A stretch of DNA of 64,000 bases from positions 620,001-684,000 of the forward strand of contig NZ_CP011132.1 of NCBI RefSeq assembly GCF_000981805.1. Reading direction: 5' to 3'. The position numbers and the translations under genes are program-made. Positions 33,347 through 41,399 of the stretch are shown here, piece after piece; the stretch's first letter is position 1, and each line of letters opens with the position of its first letter. Below the pieces are notes generated by a model. The model worked only from the letters and a program-made list of their open reading frames with translations, was not told where the DNA came from and did no database searches. Origin of the DNA: Citrobacter amalonaticus Y19 (GTDB lineage Bacteria; Pseudomonadota; Gammaproteobacteria; Enterobacterales; Enterobacteriaceae).

Positions 33347-34885
33347 TTATCTGCGACGCTGACGCAAACTCATCAGCACGGCGGTAAAACCGAACAGCGC
33401 GGTAATGAGCCACAGCGGCCAGTTGCCGGTTCGGGCGTACGGCGTTAAGCCGGTTGTTGGCGTCACATCGGTGGTCAATACCTGACGGGTAAACTGCGGG
33501 ATCATCGCCTGAATCTCACCTTGTGGGCCAATCACAGCCGTAATACCGTTGTTGGTACTGCGCAGCAGCGGTCGCGCCAGTTCCAGCGAACGCATCCGCG
33601 CCATCTGGAAGTGCTGCCACGGGCCAATCGACTTACCAAACCAGGCATCGTTGGAGATGGTCAGCAGATAGTCCGTATCCGGGCGGAAGTTATCGCGCAC
33701 CTGTTCGCCCAGGATTATCTCGTAGCAAATCGCGGCGGTCAGCGCTAAACCGTGCGCATGTAGCTGCGGTTGAACGTACGGACCACGACTGAACGAGGAC
33801 ATCGGCAGGTCAAAGAACGGTGCCAGCGGGCGCAGAATGGATTCTAGCGGCACGAACTCACCAAACGGCACCAGATGGTTTTTGTTGTAGCGATTGGTGG
33901 AGTCATAGCGGTAAGGATTGTCTTTCCCTAGCGTGATAATGGTGTTGTAGGTGTCATAGCGGTTCTGTTTGTTCAGCCGCGCATCGACAATACCGGTAAT
34001 CAGCGAGCTGTTCTTCGCACGCAGCAAATCGTCCATCATGCTCAGAAAACGCTGCTGGTTGATCTCCAGATCCGGAATAGCGGATTCCGGCCAGATGATC
34101 AGCTGCGATTTTCCCATTTCGGGCTGCGTCGCATCCAGATAGGTCTTAAGCGTATTCAGCAAATGGCCTTCTTCCCACTTCAACGACTGCGGGATATCAC
34201 CCTGAACCATCGACACCCGGGTCGTTCTTTCCGGCTCCAGCGTGTACCACTGGATATAGCGCAGCGGGAAGGGGAGAGCGAAAAGGACAACGGCGACCAC
34301 CAGCGGACGCCAGTTGCGGCTGACCAGCGAGAGAACCAGCAGTCCGCTGACCATCATCAGCAGGAAGTTAATGGCTTCGACACCCATTACCGGCGCCAAC
34401 CCTTTCAGCGGGCCGTCTATCTGGCTGTAGCCAAACTGCAGCCACGGAAATCCGGTCAGCACCCAGCCACGCAGAAATTCGGTTAGCTGCCAGACCACCG
34501 GCGCGGCAATGGCAACACGCAGCCAGCTGGTTTTCGGCCACAGACGCGCCAGTACGCCGGCAAACAGCCCGGTATACAGCGAAAGATACGCCGCGAGCAG
34601 CACGACAAGGAAGACGTTGACCGGGCCTGGCATTCCGCCAAACTGCGCGATACTGACATAAACCCAGTTGATCCCTGTTCCGAAAAGTCCCAGTCCCCAG
34701 AAGTAGCCAATAGCGGCTGACTGGCGCGGGCGACGATTCAGGGTTAATGCCTGCAAGCCCATCAGCGACACAATCGCGGCGGGCCAGATGTCATAAGGAG
34801 AAAAAGCCAGCGTACCGCAGGCACCGAATAATAACGCCAGCAGCAGGCGAATGCGCTGGCGTTCAATTAATGAGGCAAAAGCCAT
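33347..34885 (-). CDS. lnt: Apolipoprotein N-acyltransferase Lnt
   Basis: Lnt adds the third acyl chain to lipoproteins at the inner membrane, so that they can be sorted by Lol. The 512-residue protein has about six N-terminal transmembrane helices, a periplasmic nitrilase-like domain and a C-terminal helix. The catalytic residues are seen in IIWPESAIPD (Glu), KNHLVPFGE (Lys) and AICYEIILGE (Cys). It is the last gene of the ybeZ-ybeY-ybeX-lnt series, 23 bp after ybeX. Confidence 0.97.
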   Translation of the reverse strand: MAFASLIERQRIRLLLALLFGACGTLAFSPYDIWPAAIVSLMGLQALTLNRRPRQSAAIGYFWGLGLFGTGINWVYVSIAQFGGMPGPVNVFLVVLLAAYLSLYTGLFAGVLARLWPKTSWLRVAIAAPVVWQLTEFLRGWVLTGFPWLQFGYSQIDGPLKGLAPVMGVEAINFLLMMVSGLLVLSLVSRNWRPLVVAVVLFALPFPLRYIQWYTLEPERTTRVSMVQGDIPQSLKWEEGHLLNTLKTYLDATQPEMGKSQLIIWPESAIPDLEINQQRFLSMMDDLLRAKNSSLITGIVDARLNKQNRYDTYNTIITLGKDNPYRYDSTNRYNKNHLVPFGEFVPLESILRPLAPFFDLPMSSFSRGPYVQPQLHAHGLALTAAICYEIILGEQVRDNFRPDTDYLLTISNDAWFGKSIGPWQHFQMARMRSLELARPLLRSTNNGITAVIGPQGEIQAMIPQFTRQVLTTDVTPTTGLTPYARTGNWPLWLITALFGFTAVLMSLRQRRR

Positions 34886-34908
34886 TGAGTTCTTCTTCCC
34901 GTTCGCTG

Positions 34909-35787
34909 TTATTCGTCCAGTTTTGGCTGGGGGGAGTCATCCGGAATTCTGACGTGAACCTGAATAATACGACGGCTGTCGGCCATTGCCACTTTGAACT
35001 GGTAACCATCGATATCAATGGTTTCACCCCGTGCGGGCAAGTGACCAAACGCCTGCATCACCAGACCACCAATGGTATCGACCTCTTCGTCGCTAAAGCT
35101 GGTGCCGAAGGCGTCATTGAAGTCTTCGATCGGCGCGAGCGCGCGAATGGTCCAGGTGTGGCGACTGAGTTGGCGGAAGTCGATATCATCTTCTTCATCG
35201 TACTCATCTTCGATTTCACCGACGATAAGCTCCAGGATGTCTTCAATGGTCACCAGACCGGAGACACCACCAAATTCGTCGATGACGATAGCCATATGGT
35301 AACGCTGGGAGCGAAACTCTTTGAGCATACGGTCAACGCGTTTGCTCTCCGGGACGACAACGGCCTGGCGTAACACTTTCTCCATGCTGAAGGCATCGGC
35401 ATCACTGCGCATAAACGGCAGCAAATCCTTGGCCATCAGAATCCCTTCAATGTGATCTTTGTCCTCGCTTATCACCGGAAAACGCGAGTGGGCGGACTCA
35501 ATAATGACATCGAGGCATTCGTCCAGCGTCTGGTTGCGTTTCAGGGTAATCATCTGGGAGCGGGGAATCATGATGTCGCGAACGCGCTGGTCCGCAATGT
35601 CCATCACCCCTTCGAGCATGTCGCGCGTATCTTCATCGATAAGGTCGTTCTGCCCGGAATCACGGATCAGCGCCAGCAATTCATCACGGTTTTTCGGTTC
35701 ACCGTGGAAAAGTTGGCTCAGTAACAGGGAAAAAAATCCCTTCTTGTTGCTTAACGTGTCACTACTGTGTGAATTGTCGTCGCTCAT
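34909..35787 (-). CDS. ybeX: CBS-domain protein YbeX (CorC)
   Basis: This 292-residue cytoplasmic protein has two CBS domains (about 65-190; RDIMIPRSQMITL and RSQRYHMAIVIDEFGG) and a C-terminal CorC/HlyC domain. It has been linked to cobalt and magnesium efflux and, in E. coli, to ribosome metabolism together with YbeY and YbeZ. It follows ybeY by 98 bp that contain a strong hairpin. Confidence 0.94.
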   Translation of the reverse strand: MSDDNSHSSDTLSNKKGFFSLLLSQLFHGEPKNRDELLALIRDSGQNDLIDEDTRDMLEGVMDIADQRVRDIMIPRSQMITLKRNQTLDECLDVIIESAHSRFPVISEDKDHIEGILMAKDLLPFMRSDADAFSMEKVLRQAVVVPESKRVDRMLKEFRSQRYHMAIVIDEFGGVSGLVTIEDILELIVGEIEDEYDEEDDIDFRQLSRHTWTIRALAPIEDFNDAFGTSFSDEEVDTIGGLVMQAFGHLPARGETIDIDGYQFKVAMADSRRIIQVHVRIPDDSPQPKLDE

Positions 35788-35864
35788 GGCGTCGTATGGG
35801 TTCTCTTGTTAGTTAATCTCTTGCTCAATGCGCGCAAACTCAGCGCATGGCATCACCGGAAACC

Positions 35865-35882
35865 ACCGGGCATTTGCCCGGT
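35865..35882 (-). terminator. Hairpin between ybeY and ybeX
   Basis: ACCGGGC-ATTT-GCCCGGT is a perfect 7-bp stem starting three bases after the ybeY stop. No T tract follows on the minus strand, so it is more likely a processing or stabilising stem than a full terminator. Confidence 0.5.
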
Positions 35883-35885
35883 CGC

Positions 35886-36353
35886 TTATTCCTTCTCGGC
35901 AATGTACGGATCCTCATAGCCCAGAGCAAGCATAATCTCTGTCTCGAGGGCTTCCATCTCTTCTGCCTCGTCGTCTTCGATATGATCGTAGCCCAGCAAA
36001 TGCAGACTGCCGTGGACGACCATGTGCGCCCAGTGGGCATCCAGCGGCTTGCCTTGTTCCTGCGCTTCCTGTTCAACGACCTGACGGCAGATGACCAAAT
36101 CACCGAGCAGCGGTAGCTCCATACCAGGCGGGGCTTCAAACGGGAAAGAGAGTACGTTGGTCGGCTTATCTTTCCCACGGTAGGTCAGATTGAGATCGTG
36201 GCTTTCAGCCTCATCCACCAGGCGAATCGTCACTTCTGATTCTTCCTGAAATTGCGGGATGACCGCATTCAGCCAGGTCTGAAACCGGCTCTCTTCTGGC
36301 AAACCGCTGTTGTTCTCGCACGCCAGTTGTAAATCAAGGATCACCTGACTCAT
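35886..36353 (-). CDS. ybeY: Endoribonuclease YbeY
   Basis: YbeY is a zinc metalloprotein needed for 16S rRNA 3'-end maturation and ribosome quality control. The 155-residue product has the signature VVHGSLHLLGYDH, whose three histidines (114, 118, 124) bind zinc. The acidic tail is typical. Its start overlaps the ybeZ stop by four bases. Confidence 0.97.
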   Translation of the reverse strand: MSQVILDLQLACENNSGLPEESRFQTWLNAVIPQFQEESEVTIRLVDEAESHDLNLTYRGKDKPTNVLSFPFEAPPGMELPLLGDLVICRQVVEQEAQEQGKPLDAHWAHMVVHGSLHLLGYDHIEDDEAEEMEALETEIMLALGYEDPYIAEKE

Positions 36354-37396
36354 TTCTGTTCCTGTTCCTGAGCTTCACGCTTGCGCTCTGCAGCAAGCTC
36401 AGCTTTACGTTTTTGTTCGGCTTCTTCCCAGGCTTCATAGGCGTTAACGATGCGGGCAACCACCGGGTGGCGCACGACGTCTTCGCTGTGGAAGAAGTTA
36501 AAGCTGATCTCTTCGACGTCTGCCAGTACCTCAACGGCATGGCGCAGGCCAGATTTGATGTTGCGCGGCAGGTCAATCTGCGTGACGTCGCCGGTAATCA
36601 CTGCCTTCGAGTTAAAGCCGATACGGGTCAGGAACATCTTCATCTGTTCGATGGTGGTGTTCTGGCTCTCATCAAGAATGATAAACGCGTCGTTCAGCGT
36701 ACGGCCGCGCATATAGGCCAGCGGAGCCACTTCAATCACGTTGCGCTCAATCAGTTTTTCGACTTTCTCGAAGCCGAGCATTTCAAACAGCGCGTCATAC
36801 AGTGGGCGCAGGTACGGATCAACCTTCTGACTCAGATCACCCGGCAGGAAGCCCAGCTTTTCACCCGCTTCGACCGCCGGACGGGTCAGCAGAATACGGC
36901 GGATCTCCTGACGCTCCAGCGCATCCACCGCGGCGGCAACGGCGAGGTAGGTTTTCCCCGTACCGGCAGGACCGACGCCGAAGGTGATGTCATGGTCGAG
37001 AATGTTGGCGATGTATTGCGCCTGGTTAGGCGTACGTGGCTTAATCACGCCACGCTTGGTTTTGATATTGACCGCTTTGCCGAACTCGGGGACGCTCTCG
37101 GCGCTTTGCTCAAGCACGCGCGCTTCTTTAATCGCGAGATGGATTTGTTCCGGTTCGATATCCTGTGTCTGGCCGCGCATTGGTGCGGTATCGACATACA
37201 GGCTGCGTAAAATATCCGCCGCAGCGGTGATGCAAATCGGGCGACCGGTCAGTTTAAAATGGTTGTCACGGCGGTTAATCTCGATGCCGAGACGGCGTTC
37301 CAGCTGTTTGATGTTGTCATCAAACGGGCCGCAAAGGCTCAGCAGACGGGCGTTATCTGCAGGCTCAAGGGTAATTTCGCGAGTGTCTGTGTTCAA
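36350..37396 (-). CDS. ybeZ: PhoH-like ATPase YbeZ
   Basis: YbeZ is a PhoH-family ATPase that works with YbeY in RNA metabolism. The Walker A motif is GPAGTGKTY, with FIILDESQNTT as Walker B, after an N-terminal KH-like region; the tail is rich in Lys, Glu and Gln. The TTG at 37396 is chosen as start (348 residues, NTDTREITLEP) because GAGGA lies five bases upstream. ATGs at 37414 and 37435 lack ribosome sites. An overlap of four bases links it to ybeY. Confidence 0.92.
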   Translation of the reverse strand: MNTDTREITLEPADNARLLSLCGPFDDNIKQLERRLGIEINRRDNHFKLTGRPICITAAADILRSLYVDTAPMRGQTQDIEPEQIHLAIKEARVLEQSAESVPEFGKAVNIKTKRGVIKPRTPNQAQYIANILDHDITFGVGPAGTGKTYLAVAAAVDALERQEIRRILLTRPAVEAGEKLGFLPGDLSQKVDPYLRPLYDALFEMLGFEKVEKLIERNVIEVAPLAYMRGRTLNDAFIILDESQNTTIEQMKMFLTRIGFNSKAVITGDVTQIDLPRNIKSGLRHAVEVLADVEEISFNFFHSEDVVRHPVVARIVNAYEAWEEAEQKRKAELAAERKREAQEQEQK

Positions 37397-37525
37397 ACTG
37401 TTCCTCTTATGCATAGGGAGCCGGAAGATGAACATTCACCGGCCTGTCAGGAAATTATTCACGCCACGGGGTAAAGGCGCAAGCACTGGTATAAAGATGG
37501 GGGCGTAGAGAGGAAATACAAGAGT

Positions 37526-37586
37526 CTTATCGGGCCTATGAAGCGTCGTGCTCCAGTAGGCCCGATACGCGTAGCGCCATCGGGCA
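37526..37586. repeat. REP-type element between ybeZ and miaB
   Basis: Palindromic arms of type TATCGGGCCTA...TAGGCCCGATA are followed by a REP half-unit GCGTAGCGCCATCGGGC. It sits downstream of miaB and upstream of ybeZ, which are on the same strand. Confidence 0.75.
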
Positions 37587-37606
37587 TTTTGACGTTTTCA
37601 GCAGAA

Positions 37607-39031
37607 TTAAGGCTGCCAGAACCCGACGCCAATCTCGTTTTCTTTACGGGTACGGGCAATCACCGATTGCGGGGTTTCTGCAATGCGCAGACCCATTTCG
37701 TCTTCGGTGCGTACCACTTTCCCGCGCAGTGAGTTGGTCCAGACGTCGGTGATTTCCACATCGACAAATTTACCGATCATCTCCGGTGTGCCTTCGAAGT
37801 TCACCACGCGATTATTTTCGGTACGGCCAGACAGTTCCATGATGCTCTTACGCGACGTGCCTTCCACCAGAATGCGCTGAACGGTGCCGAGCATGCGACG
37901 ACTCCAGGCCATCGCCTGCTGGTTAATGCGATCCTGCAAAATATACAGACGCTGCTTCTTCTCTTCTTCCGGGACGTCATCGACCATATCGGCGGCTGGC
38001 GTTCCCGGACGTGCAGAGAAGATAAAGCTGTAGCTCATGTCGAAATTGACGTCGGCAATCAGCTTCATGGTCTGCTCGAAGTCCTGGGTGGTTTCCCCCG
38101 GGAAACCAACGATGAAGTCGGAGCTTATCTGAATGTCCGGACGCGCCGCACGCAGCTTACGGATGATCGCTTTATATTCCAGCGCCGTGTGGGTACGCCC
38201 CATCAGGTTCAGCACGCGGTCCGAACCGCTCTGTACCGGCAGGTGCAGGAAGCTCACCAGCTCCGGCGTGTCGCGATAGACGTCGATGATGTCATCGGTG
38301 AATTCAATCGGATGGCTGGTGGTGAAACGGATACGGTCAATGCCATCAATGGCGGCAACCAGACGCAGCAGGTCGGCGAACGAGCCGGTGGTGCCGTCGT
38401 AGTTCTGCCCGCGCCAGGCGTTGACGTTCTGACCGAGCAGATTGACTTCACGTACGCCCTGAGCGGCAAGCTGGGCGATTTCAAACAGGATGTCATCCGA
38501 CGGGCGGCTAACTTCCTCACCACGGGTGTAAGGCACCACGCAGTAAGTACAATACTTGTTGCAGCCTTCCATAATAGAGACAAAGGCGGTCGGACCTTCC
38601 GCGCGCGGTTCCGGCAGACGGTCAAACTTCTCGATTTCCGGGAAGCTGATATCGACAACCGGACTACGGTTGCCGCGAACGGAGTTAATCATTTCCGGCA
38701 GGCGGTGCAACGTTTGCGGTCCAAAGATGATATCGACATAGTGCGCGCGCTGGCGAATGTGATCACCTTCCTGAGACGCGACACAGCCGCCGACGCCAAT
38801 AATCAGGTCAGGATTCTTCTCTTTTAAGAGCTTCCAGCGCCCCAACTGATGGAAGACTTTTTCCTGAGCCTTCTCGCGGATTGAGCAGGTATTCAGCAGC
38901 AGCACATCCGCTTCTTCCGCCACGTCGGTCAGTTGATACCCGTGAGTGGCATCCAGCAGATCGGCCATCTTCGATGAATCGTATTCGTTCATCTGACAGC
39001 CCCAGGTTTTAATATGGAGTTTTTTGGTCAT
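37607..39031 (-). CDS. miaB: tRNA-2-methylthio-N6-isopentenyladenosine synthase MiaB
   Basis: MiaB is a radical-SAM methylthiotransferase that adds CH3-S to adenosine 37 of tRNAs reading UNN codons. The 474-residue protein has the N-terminal cluster cysteines in KTWGCQMNEYDS, LLNTCSIREKA and GVGGCVASQ, the radical-SAM motif CNKYCTYC and a C-terminal TRAM domain. The start at 39031 (MTKKLHIKTWG) matches E. coli; 31 upstream codons were rejected. It is divergent from ubiF. Confidence 0.97.
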   Translation of the reverse strand: MTKKLHIKTWGCQMNEYDSSKMADLLDATHGYQLTDVAEEADVLLLNTCSIREKAQEKVFHQLGRWKLLKEKNPDLIIGVGGCVASQEGDHIRQRAHYVDIIFGPQTLHRLPEMINSVRGNRSPVVDISFPEIEKFDRLPEPRAEGPTAFVSIMEGCNKYCTYCVVPYTRGEEVSRPSDDILFEIAQLAAQGVREVNLLGQNVNAWRGQNYDGTTGSFADLLRLVAAIDGIDRIRFTTSHPIEFTDDIIDVYRDTPELVSFLHLPVQSGSDRVLNLMGRTHTALEYKAIIRKLRAARPDIQISSDFIVGFPGETTQDFEQTMKLIADVNFDMSYSFIFSARPGTPAADMVDDVPEEEKKQRLYILQDRINQQAMAWSRRMLGTVQRILVEGTSRKSIMELSGRTENNRVVNFEGTPEMIGKFVDVEITDVWTNSLRGKVVRTEDEMGLRIAETPQSVIARTRKENEIGVGFWQP

Positions 39032-39176
39032 CGACTTGCTCTTGCGAAATAGTGGCTGAATTGCAGGGCGCATAGTGTAATGCTTTGCTGCTCTGGTGAC
39101 CAGTATGACCGTTATCAGCCTCAAGGGGTAAAAAATCCTGTAAACTTACGCAATACAGGTAACAGGATGATTGACC

Positions 39177-40352
39177 ATGACAAATCAACCAACGGAAATT
39201 GCCATTGTCGGCGGGGGGATGGTCGGTGGCGCGCTGGCGCTGGGACTGGCACAGCATGGATTTACGGTCACCGTGATCGAACATGCCGCGCCTGCGCCGT
39301 TTGTCGCCAATAGCCAGCCGGATGTGCGTATTTCGGCGATCAGCGCGGCCTCAGTGTCTCTGCTGAAAGGGCTTGGCGTCTGGGACGCTGTGCAGGGGAT
39401 GCGCAGTCATCCGTATCGTCGGCTGGAAACCTGGGAGTGGGAAAACGCGCATGTAGTGTTTGATGCCAGCGAACTCAAGCTGCCACTGCTCGGGTATATG
39501 GTCGAGAACAACGTTCTGCAACAGGCGCTCTGGCAGGCGCTGGAAGGACATCCCAACGTGACGTTGCAGGTGCCTGCCTCGCTGATTGCGCTGCATCGCC
39601 ATAACGATCGCCATGAGCTCGAGCTGGCGGGTGGCGAGCGACTCAGCGCAAAGCTGGTGATTGGCGCGGATGGGGCGAATTCGCAGGTGCGGCAGATGGC
39701 CGGCATCGGCATTCACGCATGGCAGTATGCGCAATCCTGCATGCTGATTACCGTGCAGTGCGAGAACGACCCTGGCGACAGTACCTGGCAGCAGTTCACC
39801 CCGGACGGCCCGCGCGCGTTTCTGCCACTGTTCGACAACTGGGCGTCGCTGGTGTGGTATGACTCACCGGCGCGGATCCGTCAGTTGCAGGGGCTGAGTA
39901 TGGCGCAGCTTCAGATGGAGATCGCAAAACACTTCCCGGCGCGTCTGGGGCAGGTGATGCCCGTCGCCGCAGGTGCGTTTCCACTGACGCGTCGTCACGC
40001 CCTGCAATATGTGCAGCCGGGTCTGGCGCTGGTGGGTGATGCGGCGCATACCATCCATCCGTTGGCCGGGCAGGGGGTTAATCTGGGCTATCGCGATGTG
40101 GATACGCTTATCGATGTCCTGATCAATGCCCGCAGTTATGGCGAGTCCTGGGCGAGCCAGCCGGTTCTGAAGCGTTATCAGACCCGACGTATGGCGGATA
40201 ACTTCATCATGCAAAGCGGGATGGATCTGTTCTACGCCGGATTCAGCAATGACCTACCGCCGTTGCGGATTATCCGCAACCTCGGACTGATGGCGGCAGA
40301 GCGCGCCGGGGTACTTAAGCGCCAGGCGCTGAAATATGCGTTAGGGCTGTAA
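39177..40352 (+). CDS. ubiF: Ubiquinone C6-hydroxylase UbiF
   Basis: UbiF is a flavin monooxygenase that hydroxylates the demethoxyubiquinone ring in aerobic ubiquinone synthesis. The 391-residue protein has the FAD fingerprint AIVGGGMVGGALAL near the N terminus, GADGANSQVR and LVGDAAHTIHPLAGQGVNLG. The ATG at 39177 follows AGGA; a TTG two codons earlier was rejected. It converges on the tRNA operon with a REP element and terminator between. Confidence 0.97.
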   Translation: MTNQPTEIAIVGGGMVGGALALGLAQHGFTVTVIEHAAPAPFVANSQPDVRISAISAASVSLLKGLGVWDAVQGMRSHPYRRLETWEWENAHVVFDASELKLPLLGYMVENNVLQQALWQALEGHPNVTLQVPASLIALHRHNDRHELELAGGERLSAKLVIGADGANSQVRQMAGIGIHAWQYAQSCMLITVQCENDPGDSTWQQFTPDGPRAFLPLFDNWASLVWYDSPARIRQLQGLSMAQLQMEIAKHFPARLGQVMPVAAGAFPLTRRHALQYVQPGLALVGDAAHTIHPLAGQGVNLGYRDVDTLIDVLINARSYGESWASQPVLKRYQTRRMADNFIMQSGMDLFYAGFSNDLPPLRIIRNLGLMAAERAGVLKRQALKYALGL

Positions 40353-40361
40353 TTTTAATCC

Positions 40362-40403
40362 AGGCCTACGATCGTAGGCCTGATAAGCGTAGCGCCATCA
40401 GGC
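40362..40403. repeat. REP-type palindrome after ubiF
   Basis: A perfect 18-bp palindrome GGCCTACGATCGTAGGCC (40363-40380) is followed by TGATAAGCGTAGCGCCATCA, a REP half-unit. It lies 10 bp after the ubiF stop. Confidence 0.82.
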
Positions 40404-40421
40404 AATAAACGCAGAAAAGCA

Positions 40422-40445
40422 AAAAGCTCGCCGAAGCGAGCTTTT
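40422..40445. terminator. Shared terminator of ubiF and the tRNA operon
   Basis: AAAAGCTCGC-CGAA-GCGAGCTTTT is a perfect 10-bp stem with A and T tracts on either side. It can end both convergent transcripts: ubiF on the plus strand and the glnX end of the tRNA operon on the minus strand. Confidence 0.9.
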
Positions 40446-40451
40446 CTAATG

Positions 40452-40526
40452 TGGCTGGGGTACGAGGATTCGAACCTCGGAATGCCGGAATCAGAATCCG
40501 GTGCCTTACCGCTTGGCGATACCCCA
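40452..40526 (-). tRNA. glnX: tRNA-Gln (CUG)
   Basis: This is a 75-nt tRNA with encoded CCA. The anticodon loop reads TTCTGAT with anticodon CTG, and the acceptor stem is TGGGGTA/TACCCCA. It is identical to the copy at 40579-40653. It is the last gene of a seven-tRNA operon that matches metT-leuW-glnU-glnW-metU-glnV-glnX of E. coli. Confidence 0.98.
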
Positions 40527-40578
40527 ATTTAAAATTTCAGGCACTTCTTACATTCACATCGTGAACGTCTTGCAAATT

Positions 40579-40653
40579 TGGCTGGGGTACGAGGATTCGA
40601 ACCTCGGAATGCCGGAATCAGAATCCGGTGCCTTACCGCTTGGCGATACCCCA
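40579..40653 (-). tRNA. glnV: tRNA-Gln (CUG)
   Basis: This is a 75-nt tRNA-Gln with anticodon CTG, identical to the copy at 40452-40526, with the CCA end encoded. The gap to the next gene is 52 bp. In E. coli this is the gene in which the supE amber suppressor arises. Confidence 0.98.
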
Positions 40654-40700
40654 ACGAACTGTTTTTGAACCCGTTAACAGGAACTAACGTGTTCTGAATA

Positions 40701-40777
40701 TGGTGGCTACGACGGGATTCGAACCTGTGACCCCATCATTATGAGTGATGTGCTCTAACCAACTGAGCTACGTAGCC
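40701..40777 (-). tRNA. metU: tRNA-Met, elongator (CAU)
   Basis: This is a 77-nt elongator methionine tRNA with anticodon CAT in the loop CTCATAA, acceptor stem GGCTACG/CGTAGCC and encoded CCA. It is identical to the copy at 41099-41175. Confidence 0.98.
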
Positions 40778-40796
40778 AGATATCGTATTTCTTCGA

Positions 40797-40871
40797 TGGC
40801 TGGGGTACCTGGATTCGAACCAGGGAATGCCGGTATCAAAAACCGGTGCCTTACCGCTTGGCGATACCCCA
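40797..40871 (-). tRNA. glnW: tRNA-Gln (UUG)
   Basis: This is a 75-nt tRNA-Gln with anticodon TTG (loop TTTTGAT) and encoded CCA. It is identical to the copy at 40908-40982 and differs from the CUG type in the anticodon and T stems. Confidence 0.98.
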
Positions 40872-40907
40872 ATGACCGTCGCGGTAATCCGCAAACTCGA
40901 AGAAAGA

Positions 40908-40982
40908 TGGCTGGGGTACCTGGATTCGAACCAGGGAATGCCGGTATCAAAAACCGGTGCCTTACCGCTTGGCGATACCCCA
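40908..40982 (-). tRNA. glnU: tRNA-Gln (UUG)
   Basis: This is a 75-nt tRNA-Gln with anticodon TTG and encoded CCA. It is identical to the neighbouring copy 36 bp downstream in the operon. Confidence 0.98.
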
Positions 40983-41005
40983 TCCGTGCAACGCTTTTAT
41001 GGGAA

Positions 41006-41090
41006 TGGTGCGGGAGGCGAGACTTGAACTCGCACACCTTGCGGCGCCAGAACCTAAATCTGGTGCGTCTACCAATTTCGCCACTCCCGC
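41006..41090 (-). tRNA. leuW: tRNA-Leu (UAG)
   Basis: This is an 85-nt tRNA-Leu with a long variable arm, anticodon TAG (loop ATTTAGG), acceptor stem GCGGGAG/CTCCCGC and encoded CCA. It lies 8 bp after metT. Confidence 0.98.
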
Positions 41091-41098
41091 AAAAAAGA

Positions 41099-41175
41099 TG
41101 GTGGCTACGACGGGATTCGAACCTGTGACCCCATCATTATGAGTGATGTGCTCTAACCAACTGAGCTACGTAGCC
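41099..41175 (-). tRNA. metT: tRNA-Met, elongator (CAU)
   Basis: This is a 77-nt elongator methionine tRNA and the first gene of the seven-tRNA operon. It is identical to metU. Its promoter lies 41-69 bp upstream. Confidence 0.98.
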
Positions 41176-41215
41176 CTCTTTTTTCGCGCGTTACCTTATC
41201 GGCGTTGCGGGGCGC

Positions 41216-41244
41216 ATTATGCGTATTGAGCCTTGAAGCGTCAA
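41216..41244 (-). promoter_or_regulatory. Promoter of the metT tRNA operon
   Basis: On the minus strand TTGACG (-35) and CATAAT (-10) are separated by exactly 17 bp and followed by the G/C-rich discriminator GCGCCCCGC. A consensus promoter with such a discriminator is typical of stable-RNA genes under stringent control. Confidence 0.85.
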
Positions 41245-41360
41245 CCCCTTTTTCATCGAAAACGGCCGGAATGTGACTGTTTGGTTAGGTTGCGAACAGC
41301 GTGACGCAATATTCGGCAAATATTGGTTATTAATCGCTTTCTGAACTGTTTTTCAGGATC

Positions 41361-41386
41361 AAAAAAGGGCCCCGAAAGGCCCTTTT
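41361..41386 (-). terminator. Terminator of asnB
   Basis: AAAAAGGGCC, a loop and GGCCCTTTTT form a 10-bp stem 14 bp after the asnB stop, with a T tract on the minus strand. It also faces the tRNA promoter region. Confidence 0.88.
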
Positions 41387-41399
41387 TCATCAGTGCTGC

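Noticed and set aside
40745..41128. Open frame of 127 codons across the tRNA cluster (repeats of MAGVPGFEPGNAGIKNRC)
   Set aside because: It is a reading of tRNA genes in antisense; its repeats are the tRNA-Gln copies. Such frames are often mis-annotated as hypothetical proteins.
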